DNA of 64,000 bases from Leptospira ognonensis (GCF_004770745.1 NZ_RQGD01000046.1:62001-126000); one strand, 5' to 3'. Positions 1 through 10,943 are shown, counted from the stretch's first letter. Program-made: numbers and translations. Notes: a model not told the origin generated them from the sequence alone.

Positions 1-925
1 AATTTGCCTCTGTTAAAGTGTTCGCACTTACCGTTTTCGCATAACTAAATGTTCCATCATAGTTGATACGACTTAGTAAAAATGTACTATTTACATTTGA
101 AACCGTTTGATTTACGGCTGTTCCGCCAAATTCAGAGTCAATATTGATCTGAAGATTGTTTTTAATCATGCTTAACAGATATTGGTTTCCTTGGTCATCC
201 AATCCAATGCGAGCCGAAGATAGAGTATCAGCTCCAGCGATATAACGATTGTAAAGCAATTCTCCTTTGGCATTCAGTTTGAAAATAATGGGTGAAACAG
301 AAGTTCCTGGAGTGGGATAACTAGATTTCGTAATGTTTTGAGAAAAATCCTGTGCCCAATTCGTACCGTTATTGGAAATGGTTCCAACAAAAAAAATCTC
401 ATTCGCATTGAATGCCTTTGCTTCGTATATGGCAGAAGAAAAACCTGTTGAGGTTAAGTTTTTAACCCAGCTGATACCCTTCACTTCGGTAGAAATTTTG
501 GCTTGGTAATTGATGCCCGTTGAATTTTTACATGAGATTGTTTTTTCAAGCTTTGCGCTGGTTTCCTGCGGTTGCGTTCCATCGGAAGCTATGATGCCGT
601 TTTCATTTAAGGTAAGTCCTTGGGGTAGGGCTGTATCGATTTGACAGTTGTTTAGGCCGCTAGTGTTAGGTGTGGCAGTCTCTGAAAATGTCTTTCCCGT
701 TTCGCCAACGAGAAGTGTCTTATCATATTGAAAGGTAATAATGCTATCGTCAGCCGTGGCAGCCTGAGTACTAACTGGACGTGTTAAAGATTGCAGAGAT
801 AATGTTTCAAGATAGCGAGAAGACCAGGTATCGCCTGGATTGTTCAAACGCAACGGTTTACAGGAAGTTACAAAATTAAAAGCAAATGCAATGCAAATAC
901 AAAATAATCTTTCTCTGAGGCGCAT
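1..925 (-). CDS. Putative surface lipoprotein, beta-propeller type (3' part missing)
   Basis: An open frame runs on the minus strand from an ATG at 925 to the left edge without a stop, so the C-terminus lies outside the window. The first residues, MRLRERLFCICIAFAFNFVTS followed by Cys, form a lipoprotein signal peptide ending in a lipobox-like VTSC. After a putative-Ig-like region the protein has segments of the type 'FKLNAKGELLYNRYIAG' and 'IGLDDQGNQYLLS', which resemble SBBP-type beta-propeller repeats seen in leptospiral lipoproteins. A TATAAT-like box lies about 35 nt upstream of the start. The function is unknown; export and lipidation are inferred. Confidence 0.7.
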   Translation of the reverse strand, partial: MRLRERLFCICIAFAFNFVTSCKPLRLNNPGDTWSSRYLETLSLQSLTRPVSTQAATADDSIITFQYDKTLLVGETGKTFSETATPNTSGLNNCQIDTALPQGLTLNENGIIASDGTQPQETSAKLEKTISCKNSTGINYQAKISTEVKGISWVKNLTSTGFSSAIYEAKAFNANEIFFVGTISNNGTNWAQDFSQNITKSSYPTPGTSVSPIIFKLNAKGELLYNRYIAGADTLSSARIGLDDQGNQYLLSMIKNNLQINIDSEFGGTAVNQTVSNVNSTFLLSRINYDGTFSYAKTVSANTLTEAN

Positions 926-1052
926 AACTTCAATCTCGTCTTTAGGGAGGGTTACTGCAAGTATAATATTATATACCTGGCATATCATTTTTTCAGCAGC
1001 TATGCCAAGCAAGACTCATTTACGATTGGATCGGATGTTGTAAAAATCTATC

Positions 1053-1550
1053 TCAATGCATTGCGATTCCTTTCAGTTCATTCTCAAGATTGTCAAGCAT
1101 GGAGAGCCAACTTTGATAGGCGCCTGTTTTTCGAGCAAGCTTCTCAGAAACATCTTGTTCGAGGATAAGTCTTGTCTGGTTTCCTTCCATCTTTTCAAGC
1201 GTGATACTTAGAGTCGTTTTAGGAACCCAATCAGGATCATGACCAGCGTCTATCGGCGCGACGGCCTTACCGTTCTCATCTGCGATGACGAGAGTTTGAA
1301 CTATTTTTTTCGGTCGATCTAATTGCAGATATTCGCCGATAACCCAACAATCACCAAACTCAGGATTGCTGATACAGGAATGAAAAGTCCCACCTTGCTT
1401 TACATCAATTGTTTTAAAACGAATCGTACATCCTTCCGGCGCGTACCATTTCATGAGTAAGTTCGGATTGGTCCAACCTTCATAGACCTTTTCGATGGAA
1501 TGTTTTAGAATCCTTTCGATTCGAATTCTTGGTTCATTTAGATCTTCCAT
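1053..1550 (-). CDS. SRPBCC/AHSA1-type START-fold protein
   Basis: 165 aa. The N-terminus 'IRIERILKHSIEKVYEGWTNPNLLMKWYAPEG' (residues 8-39) is the typical opening of AHSA1/START-like proteins, a helix-grip fold with a hydrophobic cavity; 'LEQDVSEK...YQSWLSMLDNLENEL' is the usual C-terminal helix. The ATG at 1550 has a GAGGTG ribosome site. It overlaps the upstream ArsR gene by 17 nt, the classic ArsR-SRPBCC two-gene arrangement, so the two are likely co-transcribed and the regulator probably controls this gene. Ligand unknown. Confidence 0.85.
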   Translation of the reverse strand: MEDLNEPRIRIERILKHSIEKVYEGWTNPNLLMKWYAPEGCTIRFKTIDVKQGGTFHSCISNPEFGDCWVIGEYLQLDRPKKIVQTLVIADENGKAVAPIDAGHDPDWVPKTTLSITLEKMEGNQTRLILEQDVSEKLARKTGAYQSWLSMLDNLENELKGIAMH

Positions 1551-1881
1551 TGTTTCTCACCTCTTTATTTTCTTTCAGGAATTCATCCAACCGATTGATC
1601 GCACCTTCCCAAAATTCACGGTACTCCATCACCCAGCCTTCTAGCTCTCTTAATGGCAGGGGATTCAGTTCACAAATGCTTTGCCGACCTTCTTTAGTTT
1701 TTCGAATCAGCTTTGCCTTCGCTAAATACCCGAGGTGTTTGGAGATAGCCTGCTGCGAGACAGAAAAAGGTTGAACCAGATCATTCACGGTTGCAGGTCC
1801 GTTCTTAAGCTGAGCAAGGATCGCCCGTCTTGTCGGATCGGAAAGTGCCGCAAGTGTCCTGGTCAAAGTATCCACAACCAT
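1534..1881 (-). CDS. ArsR/SmtB-family winged-helix transcriptional regulator
   Basis: 115 aa, usual length for the family. 'ALSDPTRRAILAQL' (residues 12-25), then the recognition-helix region 'PFSVSQQAISKHLGYLAKAKLI' and the wing 'RKTKEGRQSICELN' are diagnostic. No metal-binding CxC motif is seen, so it belongs to the non-metal SdpR-like group that is commonly paired with SRPBCC proteins. The start codon sits inside a long perfect palindrome (1871-1892), which suggests autoregulation and perhaps a leaderless or short-leader transcript, because no Shine-Dalgarno precedes it. Confidence 0.88.
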   Translation of the reverse strand: MVVDTLTRTLAALSDPTRRAILAQLKNGPATVNDLVQPFSVSQQAISKHLGYLAKAKLIRKTKEGRQSICELNPLPLRELEGWVMEYREFWEGAINRLDEFLKENKEVRNNGRSK

Positions 1882-1892
1882 ATGGTTGTGGA
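1871..1892. promoter_or_regulatory. Perfect 22-bp palindrome over the ArsR start codon, probable operator
   Basis: Half-site TCCACAACCAT followed directly by its exact reverse complement. The right half contains the ArsR ATG (minus strand), and the divergent gene begins 46 bp away at 1938. Position and symmetry fit an autoregulatory ArsR operator that may also affect the divergent hydrolase gene. Confidence 0.7.
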
Positions 1893-1937
1893 TTTTGAAA
1901 ACATGTCAATGTTTTATTCGAATTTCAAAAGGACTTC

Positions 1938-3044
1938 GTGAGCATTCTGGTTTTTAAAAACAATCGGCCACTTTCCGCTTCCGAGACAAGTCCAATCAAA
2001 GAGGAAATCAGATTGATCACAACGCTCGGCAAACTACCTTATGGAGACATTTTGAAACGTGTCTCCGAGTCAGAACATTTCCAATCTGGGAGTTTTCAAA
2101 ATTTAGAACGGACGGAGATGTTGGCACCTGACAGTTCTTATTGGAAGATGGCAATCAAATACTGGCAAAAGCCAAATTCCATCAGACCTTCCTCGCCTGT
2201 CCCTTCTGTTAAAATCAATCTAAAGGAATTGGATGCCAACAAAGCGCAATACGTATGGTTTGGGCACTCTTCTTATTTATTTCTGGCTGGTGGTAAAAAA
2301 ATTTTGGTGGACCCAGTTTTTTCGGGCTATGCTTCGCCAGTTTCATTTGCTGTCCAAGCCTTCGAAGGAACGGATGTTTATTTGCCAGAAGATATGCCGG
2401 AATTAGATATCTTACTTATCACCCACGATCATTATGATCATCTCGATTATGAAACCGTGATCAAGTTATTTCCAAAGACCAAAACCATCATCGTTCCGTT
2501 AGGTGTGTCCGCACATTTACTCTCTTGGGGTGTGCCAATTGAAAAAATTATTGAGTTAGATTGGTATGAAACAAAGAATATTACAACTGGCCTTAGACTA
2601 ACCGCTACACCGACCCGACATTTTTCCGGAAGAAGTATCCTTCGCAATCAAAGCTTATGGTGTTCGTATGTGGTTGAGATAGGCGAATATAAAGTATTCG
2701 TCGGTGGCGATTCAGGCTTTGGTTCTGTCTTTGAATCGATTGGAAAAAAATATGGACCGTTCGATCTTGCTTTCCTAGAATGCGGTCAGTATGGTGAGGA
2801 TTGGCCTTCTATTCACATGAGACCTGAAGAAACAGCTCTTGCTGCGGTCGCTATAGGTGCAAAATCATTTGTCCCAGTTCACTGGGGTAAGTTTATTTTA
2901 TCTTTGCATCCTTGGAATGATCCCATCATACGTGTGTTAGCTGCATCCAAATCACTAAAACTGAATTTACAGGTTCCCAAAATTGGAGAAAGTTTTGCCT
3001 TTAATGGATCGGGCAGTGTCGATGGATGGTGGAACTTTCAATAA
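1938..3044 (+). CDS. Metallo-beta-lactamase-fold hydrolase, NAPE-PLD/UlaG-like
   Basis: 368 aa from a GTG start with an AAAGG site upstream. The zinc motif HDHYDH (His163, His165, Asp167, His168) is present, followed by downstream candidates in 'TRHFSGRS', 'GGDSGFG' and 'VPVHWGKF'. The preceding 'WFGHSSYLF' strand and 'KILVDPVFSGYASP' are typical of the RomA/NAPE-PLD-like branch (phosphodiesterase or lactonase activity on lipid-type substrates in relatives). No signal peptide, so probably cytoplasmic. Divergent from the ArsR/SRPBCC pair. The exact substrate cannot be told from the sequence. Confidence 0.85.
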   Translation: MSILVFKNNRPLSASETSPIKEEIRLITTLGKLPYGDILKRVSESEHFQSGSFQNLERTEMLAPDSSYWKMAIKYWQKPNSIRPSSPVPSVKINLKELDANKAQYVWFGHSSYLFLAGGKKILVDPVFSGYASPVSFAVQAFEGTDVYLPEDMPELDILLITHDHYDHLDYETVIKLFPKTKTIIVPLGVSAHLLSWGVPIEKIIELDWYETKNITTGLRLTATPTRHFSGRSILRNQSLWCSYVVEIGEYKVFVGGDSGFGSVFESIGKKYGPFDLAFLECGQYGEDWPSIHMRPEETALAAVAIGAKSFVPVHWGKFILSLHPWNDPIIRVLAASKSLKLNLQVPKIGESFAFNGSGSVDGWWNFQ

Positions 3045-3056
3045 TCGGAGATTCTT

Positions 3057-4517
3057 CTATGTTCCGCAAAATGTTTGGTAAATAGAATCCGATTCTGGAG
3101 TTTCTTCTTCAGGAAAAGGAATTTTGTCTAAGCGAGCATAGGGAGAGGCGAGAATTTTTACTAATTCTTTAAAAGGTTCCATCTCGCCTAATCTAGCCGA
3201 TTGTAAAACGGACTCGACTCTAGCATTGCGCGGAATGACAAAGGGATTCGTTTTTTGCATCAGACTGAGAACACTTTCTCTATCGAGATTTTTTGCCACA
3301 ATTCTATCAGACCATCTCTGTTTCCATTCTACGAATTCAACTTCTTGATAGATAGCAGGCGATTCCTCGGATGCATACTCGATTTGTAAAAATGTATTCG
3401 TATAATCGGCTTTAGCTTTTTTCATCCAATTCAATAAAGATGAAATCAGTGTTTTATCATTCTCATCGACTTCACTGAATCCGATTTTATTTCCCAGCAT
3501 CTTCCAATACCTACTTTCAAAGCGATCTGGAAATATATCCAATTTAGTCTTTGCTTTTTCAATACTAACTGACTCATCTGAATCAATTAACGGAAGCAAA
3601 GTGTTGGCAAAACAAGCTAGATTCCAGTGAATGATACCTGGTTGGTTCCCAAACGAGTACCTTCCGTTCGCATCAATGGAGCTAAAGACTGTCGATGGAT
3701 CATAAGAATTCATAAACGCACATGGACCGTAGTCGATCGTTTCACATGCGACGCTGCTATTATCGGTATTCATAACGCCATGTATGAAGCCAACTCTCAT
3801 CCAATCTACGATGAGATCAATCTGTCGATTCATCACAGATTCAAATAAAGATAGATAAGGATTTTCGGAATCTGCTATTTCGGGAAAGTGTCTATCTATT
3901 GTATATTGCGCAAGCTTCTGTAACTCCTCAGTATCTAAAAAATGGTAAGTGTATTCAAATGTGCCAAAACGAATATGACTTTTCGCGATTCTTGTGAGTA
4001 TGGCGCCTTCATGGACGAGTTCTCGTCTAACAGCTTCTCCTGTTTTTGTTACAGCCAAACTCCGTGTCGAAGGAATCCCAAGGTTGAACATCGCTTCACT
4101 GATAAGGTATTCTCTAAGCATTGAGGAGAGAGTCGCCCGTCCATCTCCGTTACGAGAATAAGGTGTCCTCCCAGAACCTTTCAATTGGATATCAACTTTT
4201 CCTCCTTCTGGAACTGCAAGTTCACCCAATAGAATTGCTCTACCATCTCCGAGCATTGTAAAGTTACCAAACTGATGCCCTGCATAGGCTTGTGCAATCG
4301 GTATCATCCCTTGTGGAATGATATTTCCTGAAAGCAAATTCGTTATCGATTGTAAGTCCGGTATACTGTAGGATATCCCCAACTCGTTCGCTAGATTCTC
4401 ATTCCATAGAATTAGATCTGGAGATGCCACAGGTGTCGGTAAACAAGGTTTATAGAATGACTCTGGAAGATTCGTGTAGCTTGTCTCTAAATTCAATGAG
4501 AAGGTAGTCTCTTTCAT
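3057..4517 (-). CDS. selO: Protein adenylyltransferase SelO (YdiU family)
   Basis: 486 aa, the full family length (E. coli YdiU is about 480). It contains 'AYAGHQFGNFTMLGDGRAILLGE', 'LKGSGRTPYSR.GDGRA', 'REYLISEAM' and the pseudokinase metal/active-site segment 'HGVMNTDNSSVACETIDYGP'. SelO enzymes transfer AMP from ATP to Ser/Thr/Tyr of target proteins in an inverted-nucleotide pseudokinase fold and are linked to redox stress. The C-terminus 'TFCGT' keeps a Cys near the end, where some eukaryotic homologues have selenocysteine. Convergent with the upstream hydrolase (12 bp apart). Confidence 0.95.
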   Translation of the reverse strand: MKETTFSLNLETSYTNLPESFYKPCLPTPVASPDLILWNENLANELGISYSIPDLQSITNLLSGNIIPQGMIPIAQAYAGHQFGNFTMLGDGRAILLGELAVPEGGKVDIQLKGSGRTPYSRNGDGRATLSSMLREYLISEAMFNLGIPSTRSLAVTKTGEAVRRELVHEGAILTRIAKSHIRFGTFEYTYHFLDTEELQKLAQYTIDRHFPEIADSENPYLSLFESVMNRQIDLIVDWMRVGFIHGVMNTDNSSVACETIDYGPCAFMNSYDPSTVFSSIDANGRYSFGNQPGIIHWNLACFANTLLPLIDSDESVSIEKAKTKLDIFPDRFESRYWKMLGNKIGFSEVDENDKTLISSLLNWMKKAKADYTNTFLQIEYASEESPAIYQEVEFVEWKQRWSDRIVAKNLDRESVLSLMQKTNPFVIPRNARVESVLQSARLGEMEPFKELVKILASPYARLDKIPFPEEETPESDSIYQTFCGT

Positions 4518-4731
4518 GCTGGTCTCTAATACTTAGACAAAATTCTTTCTTCTCTATTCCTCTTTCCCCATGAAAATTTTAGCAATATTGCCTTTTGAAA
4601 TGTTAACGATGAACGTCGGAAAGGAACATCGATAGGTAGCATACAATAGATAAATGAGAACAAAAAGATTGACATTGTTTTTTTTAAGTAATGAATGAGG
4701 TGGAAATTTTTTACAAGGAAGGGATTTGGTT

Positions 4732-5550
4732 ATGGAGAAAAATTCCGAAAGGATCGCCATTGTTTTAGATTTTTTAATTTTCGGTGGTTCCGTTTTATGT
4801 ATCCTGATGTGGTTTCTCGGAAATCCTTTGTTTTACCGTGCAGATGGTCCAGTAATGTCGATTTTCGCGGCTATCTCGCTTTTCATTCTCACTGGGAATC
4901 GACTGGCTCGAAGGTATTTTTACCTTTGGCCCTTCACGCAAAGCATAGCATTTCTTTTGATCGTTGGCGGAGGAAATTTATCATCTATTTTGATGTTAGT
5001 TTCGGTTCCCGCTGTCCACGTTAATGCAAATTCTTCTTTTGTAATGACATCGATTTTTACCTCTATGGGTTTTATTTTATTTAGTATTTACGAGATTCTA
5101 TTATCTTTACGAAGGACTCCTAAAAATGTTTTTATTTTAGATGATATTTTGATTCATCTAGCACTTGTTCCGGGAGCGCTAAGTTTGATTGGACATTTGT
5201 TTCATAATCCAACATACCTAAGCATGGGTTTAGATTCCAGAGTTGGTATTTCCATCCTGGAAATGTGTTTTATGGCTGCTCTAGCAGCTTCGACAATTCT
5301 CAGTAATAAGAATCTCTTTTTATGGCAATTTTTAAAAGGTGGAGTGGGCAATCAGATTCTTTTTATCGTCTTATTTGCAAATCAATACATTGCGCCACTT
5401 TTATATCTTTTTTTCACAAAGGATGCCTTTGAACAGCAGGCTTTTGGGGCTGAGTTATTTATTATGATAGGTGGGGTGGTTGCTACACTTGGATTTTTAC
5501 TTAGCCAAGCCTATGCACAAAACAAAAATGTAGTAGAGCATCAAGTATGA
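4732..5550 (+). CDS. Polytopic membrane protein of unknown function
   Basis: About 272 aa. I chose the ATG at 4732 rather than the in-frame TTG at 4726 because AAGGAAGGG ends 8 nt before it. Seven to eight hydrophobic segments fill the protein ('LDFLIFGGSVLCILMWFLG', 'SIFAAISLFILTG', 'FIVLFANQ' regions and others), with few charged loops. Its stop overlaps the start of the next gene by 4 nt (ATGA), so the two are translationally coupled and may act together. I do not recognise the family. Confidence 0.75.
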   Translation: MEKNSERIAIVLDFLIFGGSVLCILMWFLGNPLFYRADGPVMSIFAAISLFILTGNRLARRYFYLWPFTQSIAFLLIVGGGNLSSILMLVSVPAVHVNANSSFVMTSIFTSMGFILFSIYEILLSLRRTPKNVFILDDILIHLALVPGALSLIGHLFHNPTYLSMGLDSRVGISILEMCFMAALAASTILSNKNLFLWQFLKGGVGNQILFIVLFANQYIAPLLYLFFTKDAFEQQAFGAELFIMIGGVVATLGFLLSQAYAQNKNVVEHQV

Positions 5551-6641
5551 CAGAAATTGTACATTCAACATTCCAAGTTCATAAAAGAAACTTTCAAGAT
5601 ACGAAATGGGTTGAAAACAGAATCGAGTTAAAAGAAGGGCAAATCCTATTACGAATCGATAGATTTTCTTTCACTGCCAATAATATCACCTATGCACTGC
5701 TCGGTGAAAGTTTTCGTTATTGGAATTTTTTTCCAGGTGAGGTTGATTTTGGCATCATCCCTGTTTGGGGATTTGCGACAATACTTGAATCGAATCATGA
5801 AGCCTTGAAAGTAGGCGAAAGATTTTATGGCTATTATCCGACTGCGACACATGCGATACTGGCGCCTGGAAAAGTAAGGACATCAGGCTTTTCCGATATC
5901 TCACCGCATAGAAAGGACCTCTCTGCTGTTTATAATTTTTATTCCAACGTAAATTTTGATTCAATTTATTCTCCAGATACCGAAAATTTTCAGGCGGTCT
6001 TTAGACCTCTGTTTTCTACCTCCTTCTTACTTGAAGATTTTCTCTTTGACCATCAAAATTTTGGAACAAAACAAATAGTGATTACAAGTGCATCAAGTAA
6101 GACAGCACTTGCTCTTGCTTTCTTATTAAAAGAGAGGAAAAAAGAAGCTATGTTTAACATAGAGGTCATTGGTATCACCTCTTCAAAAAATATTGATTTT
6201 GTAAAAGGATCCCAATATTTCGATGATGTTAAAGATTATGATTCGGCTGCCAGTCTGTCATCGATCGATACCGTGATCATAGATTTTGCAGGAAATAAGG
6301 AACTCCTTTCAAAGCTAAAACAGTCATTAAATGACAAAATTAAATACATTTGTTTGGTGGGACTCTCTCAATGGGATCAGGTGACCAAGGAAGAAGAGGA
6401 TTCAGGTGGCAAGACGTTCTTTGCACCGGCTCAAATGAAAAAACGTAGCCGAGAGTGGGGAATCGAAAAATTACAGGCAGAGCTCAATCGAAAGTTTCAT
6501 TTATTTTTACCAGATGCAAACAAATGGATTCATTTCAACCAGTTTGATTTTCTAAAGCAATTTCAGTCTTGTTACATAGATACTCTCAAAGGAAACACAG
6601 AACCTGAGAATGGAAACATAATTACCAACATAAAAAAATAA
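5547..6641 (+). CDS. DUF2855 family protein (MDR-like reductase fold)
   Basis: 364 aa. 'LKEGQILLRIDRFSFTANNITYALLGESFRYWNFFP' (about residues 28-63) and 'GIIPVWGFATILESNHEALKVGERFYGYYP' are the signature of DUF2855, a family distantly related to medium-chain dehydrogenases. 'IVITSASSKTALALAFLLKE' (about residues 175-195) resembles a nucleotide-binding Rossmann strand. No zinc ligands are visible. The partner membrane protein upstream overlaps by 4 nt. Activity not established for the family. Confidence 0.85.
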   Translation: MTEIVHSTFQVHKRNFQDTKWVENRIELKEGQILLRIDRFSFTANNITYALLGESFRYWNFFPGEVDFGIIPVWGFATILESNHEALKVGERFYGYYPTATHAILAPGKVRTSGFSDISPHRKDLSAVYNFYSNVNFDSIYSPDTENFQAVFRPLFSTSFLLEDFLFDHQNFGTKQIVITSASSKTALALAFLLKERKKEAMFNIEVIGITSSKNIDFVKGSQYFDDVKDYDSAASLSSIDTVIIDFAGNKELLSKLKQSLNDKIKYICLVGLSQWDQVTKEEEDSGGKTFFAPAQMKKRSREWGIEKLQAELNRKFHLFLPDANKWIHFNQFDFLKQFQSCYIDTLKGNTEPENGNIITNIKK

Positions 6642-6776
6642 CTTTTATGAGCCATTTGGTAATATAACATACTTCTTGTTATCTCAAGATTTTTGAGGCG
6701 CAGAACCAATCTATTTAACACTCGTTCCTGTTTGGACTGCGAATCCGCAACGATACGAGCGTTAACCTTAATAAGT

Positions 6777-8150
<1,374 letters not shown>

Positions 8151-8201
8151 CTAAAAATCAAACTTCAAAAGTAAAGAATTTTTGATGTAGGTAAAACGAG
8201 A

Positions 8202-9725
8202 TCAGTCCTCTGATTTGGATTTACATCTTCGTAGAGCAATATAATCAACTTCCTCCATCAATTCACATTGGAAGTTCTCTTTTTTCCAAAGGGAGTTAAA
8301 TTCCTCTGAATCTAATTGTAAGGTCCTAGGAAATTTGACAGGACTAGATTTAGCAAAATCAAAGACAATGACGGATTTAAGTTTCTCTTCTCTAATTTTT
8401 GAAACAAGAGAATGCAAATCATTTTTCCAATCTAATTGCTCGACAGCAATGCTCTTTTGTTCTAACAAACGTAAGCCCGCAATCCCACTTATATTTTGAT
8501 CAAAGAAGATCCATACGTCAGCCTTTAACGGCTCCAAGATTTGATTTGTTTTACGAATCATTTTGTTACTATTTTTGGAAATCTTAATCATAATAAAACT
8601 TATGATTAAAGATACTACGACTAGAATCCAAAAAAGTTTTTTTAGCTTCAATTCATTCCAATGTAGGGAAATTAGAAACATCCCAGGAAATACAGTCGCC
8701 ATAGCATATCTTCCTGTTACTGTAATTCCATCATTTGGTGCCGTAAATCCAACGATCAGAGGATAAGAAATCATAATGATAAAATGTGCCATCGTTACAT
8801 TTAATTTTTTAAATTCTCTATTTGAACGTAGAAAATAGAAAATTAGGTAAAGGAAAAACGGTGAGTAGAAGAAAAAACCAATTTTTAAAGAAGTACTTTG
8901 AAATGAAGTGAAAACGATATTCAACATATTTTGAAATCTAGTTATATAAGTTAGGTGGGCATTCGATTCAAAATTGTACAAATACCGAATTCCAAATATG
9001 TGTCCGTCTCGGGAATAATTGATTAGGAAAAAAAGTGCAATAGGTAGCGCGAAGGAAAAAATCAAAAGGAGGAAATCATTGATTCTTTTATCTCTCCAGA
9101 GCAGAATCAGAGATATGCCAAAAGTAATACTTCCAAGTATCAAAATTTCGAGTCTTAAAAAACATCCCAGCAATAATAGAAATATGCCTAAGCTTATTTT
9201 TTTAGAATTGAATTCTTCGAACCCTCGTGACCAAATCGAATAGCTGAGAGAGATCCAGAAAAACAGTAATGGAACTTCTGATAGGTCAAGCGACTGAGAG
9301 AAAAAGACAGTGGCAAACACTCCGATACAACAGGCGGAGATGGAAATGCCTGCAATGAAATGCATGGATAGGATGCCTAAAACGATAAAAACGATGTTAA
9401 CGTAAGGAAGATATTGGACGGGAATCAAGGGAAAGAGACTAGAGTAGATATCTGCAAACGTTTGGGAAAAAACTGATTTGAAGGCTCCTGTTTTATCTTT
9501 TATGACAAATAGGGTTGGACCAAATTTTTTTTCTGGATCGATGCGTTCCGCTGGATAGATCCATTTGCCACGATTTGTTTTTGCCGATTCGATCTGGATC
9601 GCTTTTGCCAGAGGATCAGAGACAAAACTTGTGGATGCTGATGTATAGGATTGAATTCCAATGAATAAAAGGGAGAGGGCAGCCAGTATGATTAAATTCT
9701 TTCTGTGGGAGAGTATTGTTCGCAT
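8202..9725 (-). CDS. Large polytopic membrane protein, GT-C glycosyltransferase-like
   Basis: 507 aa. An N-terminal TM (residues 11-30) is followed by a soluble stretch ('LAKAIQIESAKTNRGKWIYPAERIDPEKKFGP') and then eight or more TM segments, ending in a soluble C-terminal domain of about 100 aa. This topology fits GT-C-fold or O-antigen-ligase-like enzymes of the envelope, and leptospires carry a family of putative glycosyltransferases of this shape. No decisive catalytic DxD can be assigned with confidence, so the name is a structural inference. Confidence 0.55.
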   Translation of the reverse strand: MRTILSHRKNLIILAALSLLFIGIQSYTSASTSFVSDPLAKAIQIESAKTNRGKWIYPAERIDPEKKFGPTLFVIKDKTGAFKSVFSQTFADIYSSLFPLIPVQYLPYVNIVFIVLGILSMHFIAGISISACCIGVFATVFFSQSLDLSEVPLLFFWISLSYSIWSRGFEEFNSKKISLGIFLLLLGCFLRLEILILGSITFGISLILLWRDKRINDFLLLIFSFALPIALFFLINYSRDGHIFGIRYLYNFESNAHLTYITRFQNMLNIVFTSFQSTSLKIGFFFYSPFFLYLIFYFLRSNREFKKLNVTMAHFIIMISYPLIVGFTAPNDGITVTGRYAMATVFPGMFLISLHWNELKLKKLFWILVVVSLIISFIMIKISKNSNKMIRKTNQILEPLKADVWIFFDQNISGIAGLRLLEQKSIAVEQLDWKNDLHSLVSKIREEKLKSVIVFDFAKSSPVKFPRTLQLDSEEFNSLWKKENFQCELMEEVDYIALRRCKSKSED

Positions 9726-9891
9726 TTTTAATTTTGCAGCCGTTTTGCCGTAAGATGGGTGAAAAGATTCTTTCGGTATCTAAAAGAAAATTAGGACGGA
9801 AGGCAAGGAATTATACTTCTGGAAAATAAGTAATTTTTTAACACTGAGTTTGCGAATGCTCATGGGAAAAATTGCAATAGCCTAGAAAATT

Positions 9892-10165
9892 ATGTCGCAT
9901 TTTTCATTTGAAGCATTATTTGCTTTGGTCCTGCTTCTAACTCCTGCAGTGAAAACTAACGAATGTTATCAAAAAAACTTGCCAGAATCGTTAAATTCAA
10001 AGGCGATAGCGAATGATGAAAAAAAATAGCAAGTTTACGAGTGGATGGGCTTGGGGCGAGTATACTTCCTCTGGAGCCGTCCAAGCATCTGTGAATACAA
10101 ATGGAACTAGCTGTATTTCTTGTCATGCGAGAGGGAAGGATTATGTGAGGATTTTTGAATATTGA
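9892..10165 (+). pseudogene. Decayed c-type cytochrome, P460-like
   Basis: Two short overlapping frames together resemble one broken gene. The first (9892-10029) starts MSHFSFEALFALVLLL, a signal-peptide-like segment, and stops after 45 codons. The second (10016-10165), in another frame, reads 'FTSGWAWGEYTSSGAVQASVNTNGTSCISCHARGKDYVRIFEY' in pieces, with the haem-c motif CISCH and the 'CHARGKDYV' ending typical of cytochrome P460/c'-beta proteins. The core of the domain is missing. Probably non-functional; too short for intact family members. Confidence 0.55.
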
Positions 10166-10175
10166 GTTTATCTCT

Positions 10176-10853
10176 TTATTTTACGAATCCACCAGAAAAA
10201 AGGATGTAAACACCGCCTATTAACTGGATAGGCGAAGTTAAAACATCGAGCGGCATTGTTATGAGTAAGCCACTATAATAAAATATATTATTGCCTATAT
10301 ATTTTAACTTATCTCTTTGTTTCCATTCAATTTGATTGACATAAATATAAGCCTCACGGGGAGGAAACTCTTTTGTAAACATTTTCTTATTTTCATCGTT
10401 CCGTTGGATGCTTACATACTGCGCAGACTGAAAGGAACCTAGTTTTTCGAGAACACGAATTAAAATATAATGATCCTGTATTTCTTCCGGTTTGATACCA
10501 GTTCTTATTAATTCAGCCTCACTAACCATTTTCTTATCGTTAAATAATTCTCCTCCTATTGATTTATAAAGAACTACCTGCTTTAAACGATTAGGTAAAA
10601 CTTTAGATTCTGATAGAAGTATGACATCTTCATTCACATTAAAAATCAGTCGGCGCTCATTTCCGATGAGCAGATTTTCAAAAAGATAAGATCGTGAGTC
10701 TCCCTCTACTCTGTAACCCAAAGCTATGTCTGGTTGCGAATTGAATTCTTTTCTCGGCGAGGCATCTGCATCAAAGTTAAATTTTTTAGAGTATGCCATC
10801 GTGATGCAATTGAGTAAAGGAAAAAGGATGAGCAAGAAGGTGTATTTTCTCAT
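10176..10853 (-). CDS. Putative lipoprotein, unknown function
   Basis: About 225 aa from the ATG at 10853; a longer frame to 10901 would put 16 residues before the signal peptide. The start MRKYTFLLILFPLLNC is a lipoprotein signal with lipobox LLNC. The rest is soluble, with a C-terminal hydrophobic stretch 'NNIFYYSGLLITMPLDVLTSPIQLIGGVYILFSGG' split in reading here, suggesting membrane association. No family recognised. Confidence 0.65.
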   Translation of the reverse strand: MRKYTFLLILFPLLNCITMAYSKKFNFDADASPRKEFNSQPDIALGYRVEGDSRSYLFENLLIGNERRLIFNVNEDVILLSESKVLPNRLKQVVLYKSIGGELFNDKKMVSEAELIRTGIKPEEIQDHYILIRVLEKLGSFQSAQYVSIQRNDENKKMFTKEFPPREAYIYVNQIEWKQRDKLKYIGNNIFYYSGLLITMPLDVLTSPIQLIGGVYILFSGGFVK

Positions 10854-10943
10854 GAAAGAAAGTTTATAAGATCGATGGAAACGCCGGCAAGACAGAAACA
10901 ATTCTGAAGATAAAAGAAAATGGATGATTGCCTATAGGTCCAT

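Noticed and set aside
4554..4760. 68-aa minus-strand ORF
   Set aside because: No ribosome site, lies in the divergent promoter region of selO and 4732 and overlaps the next gene start.
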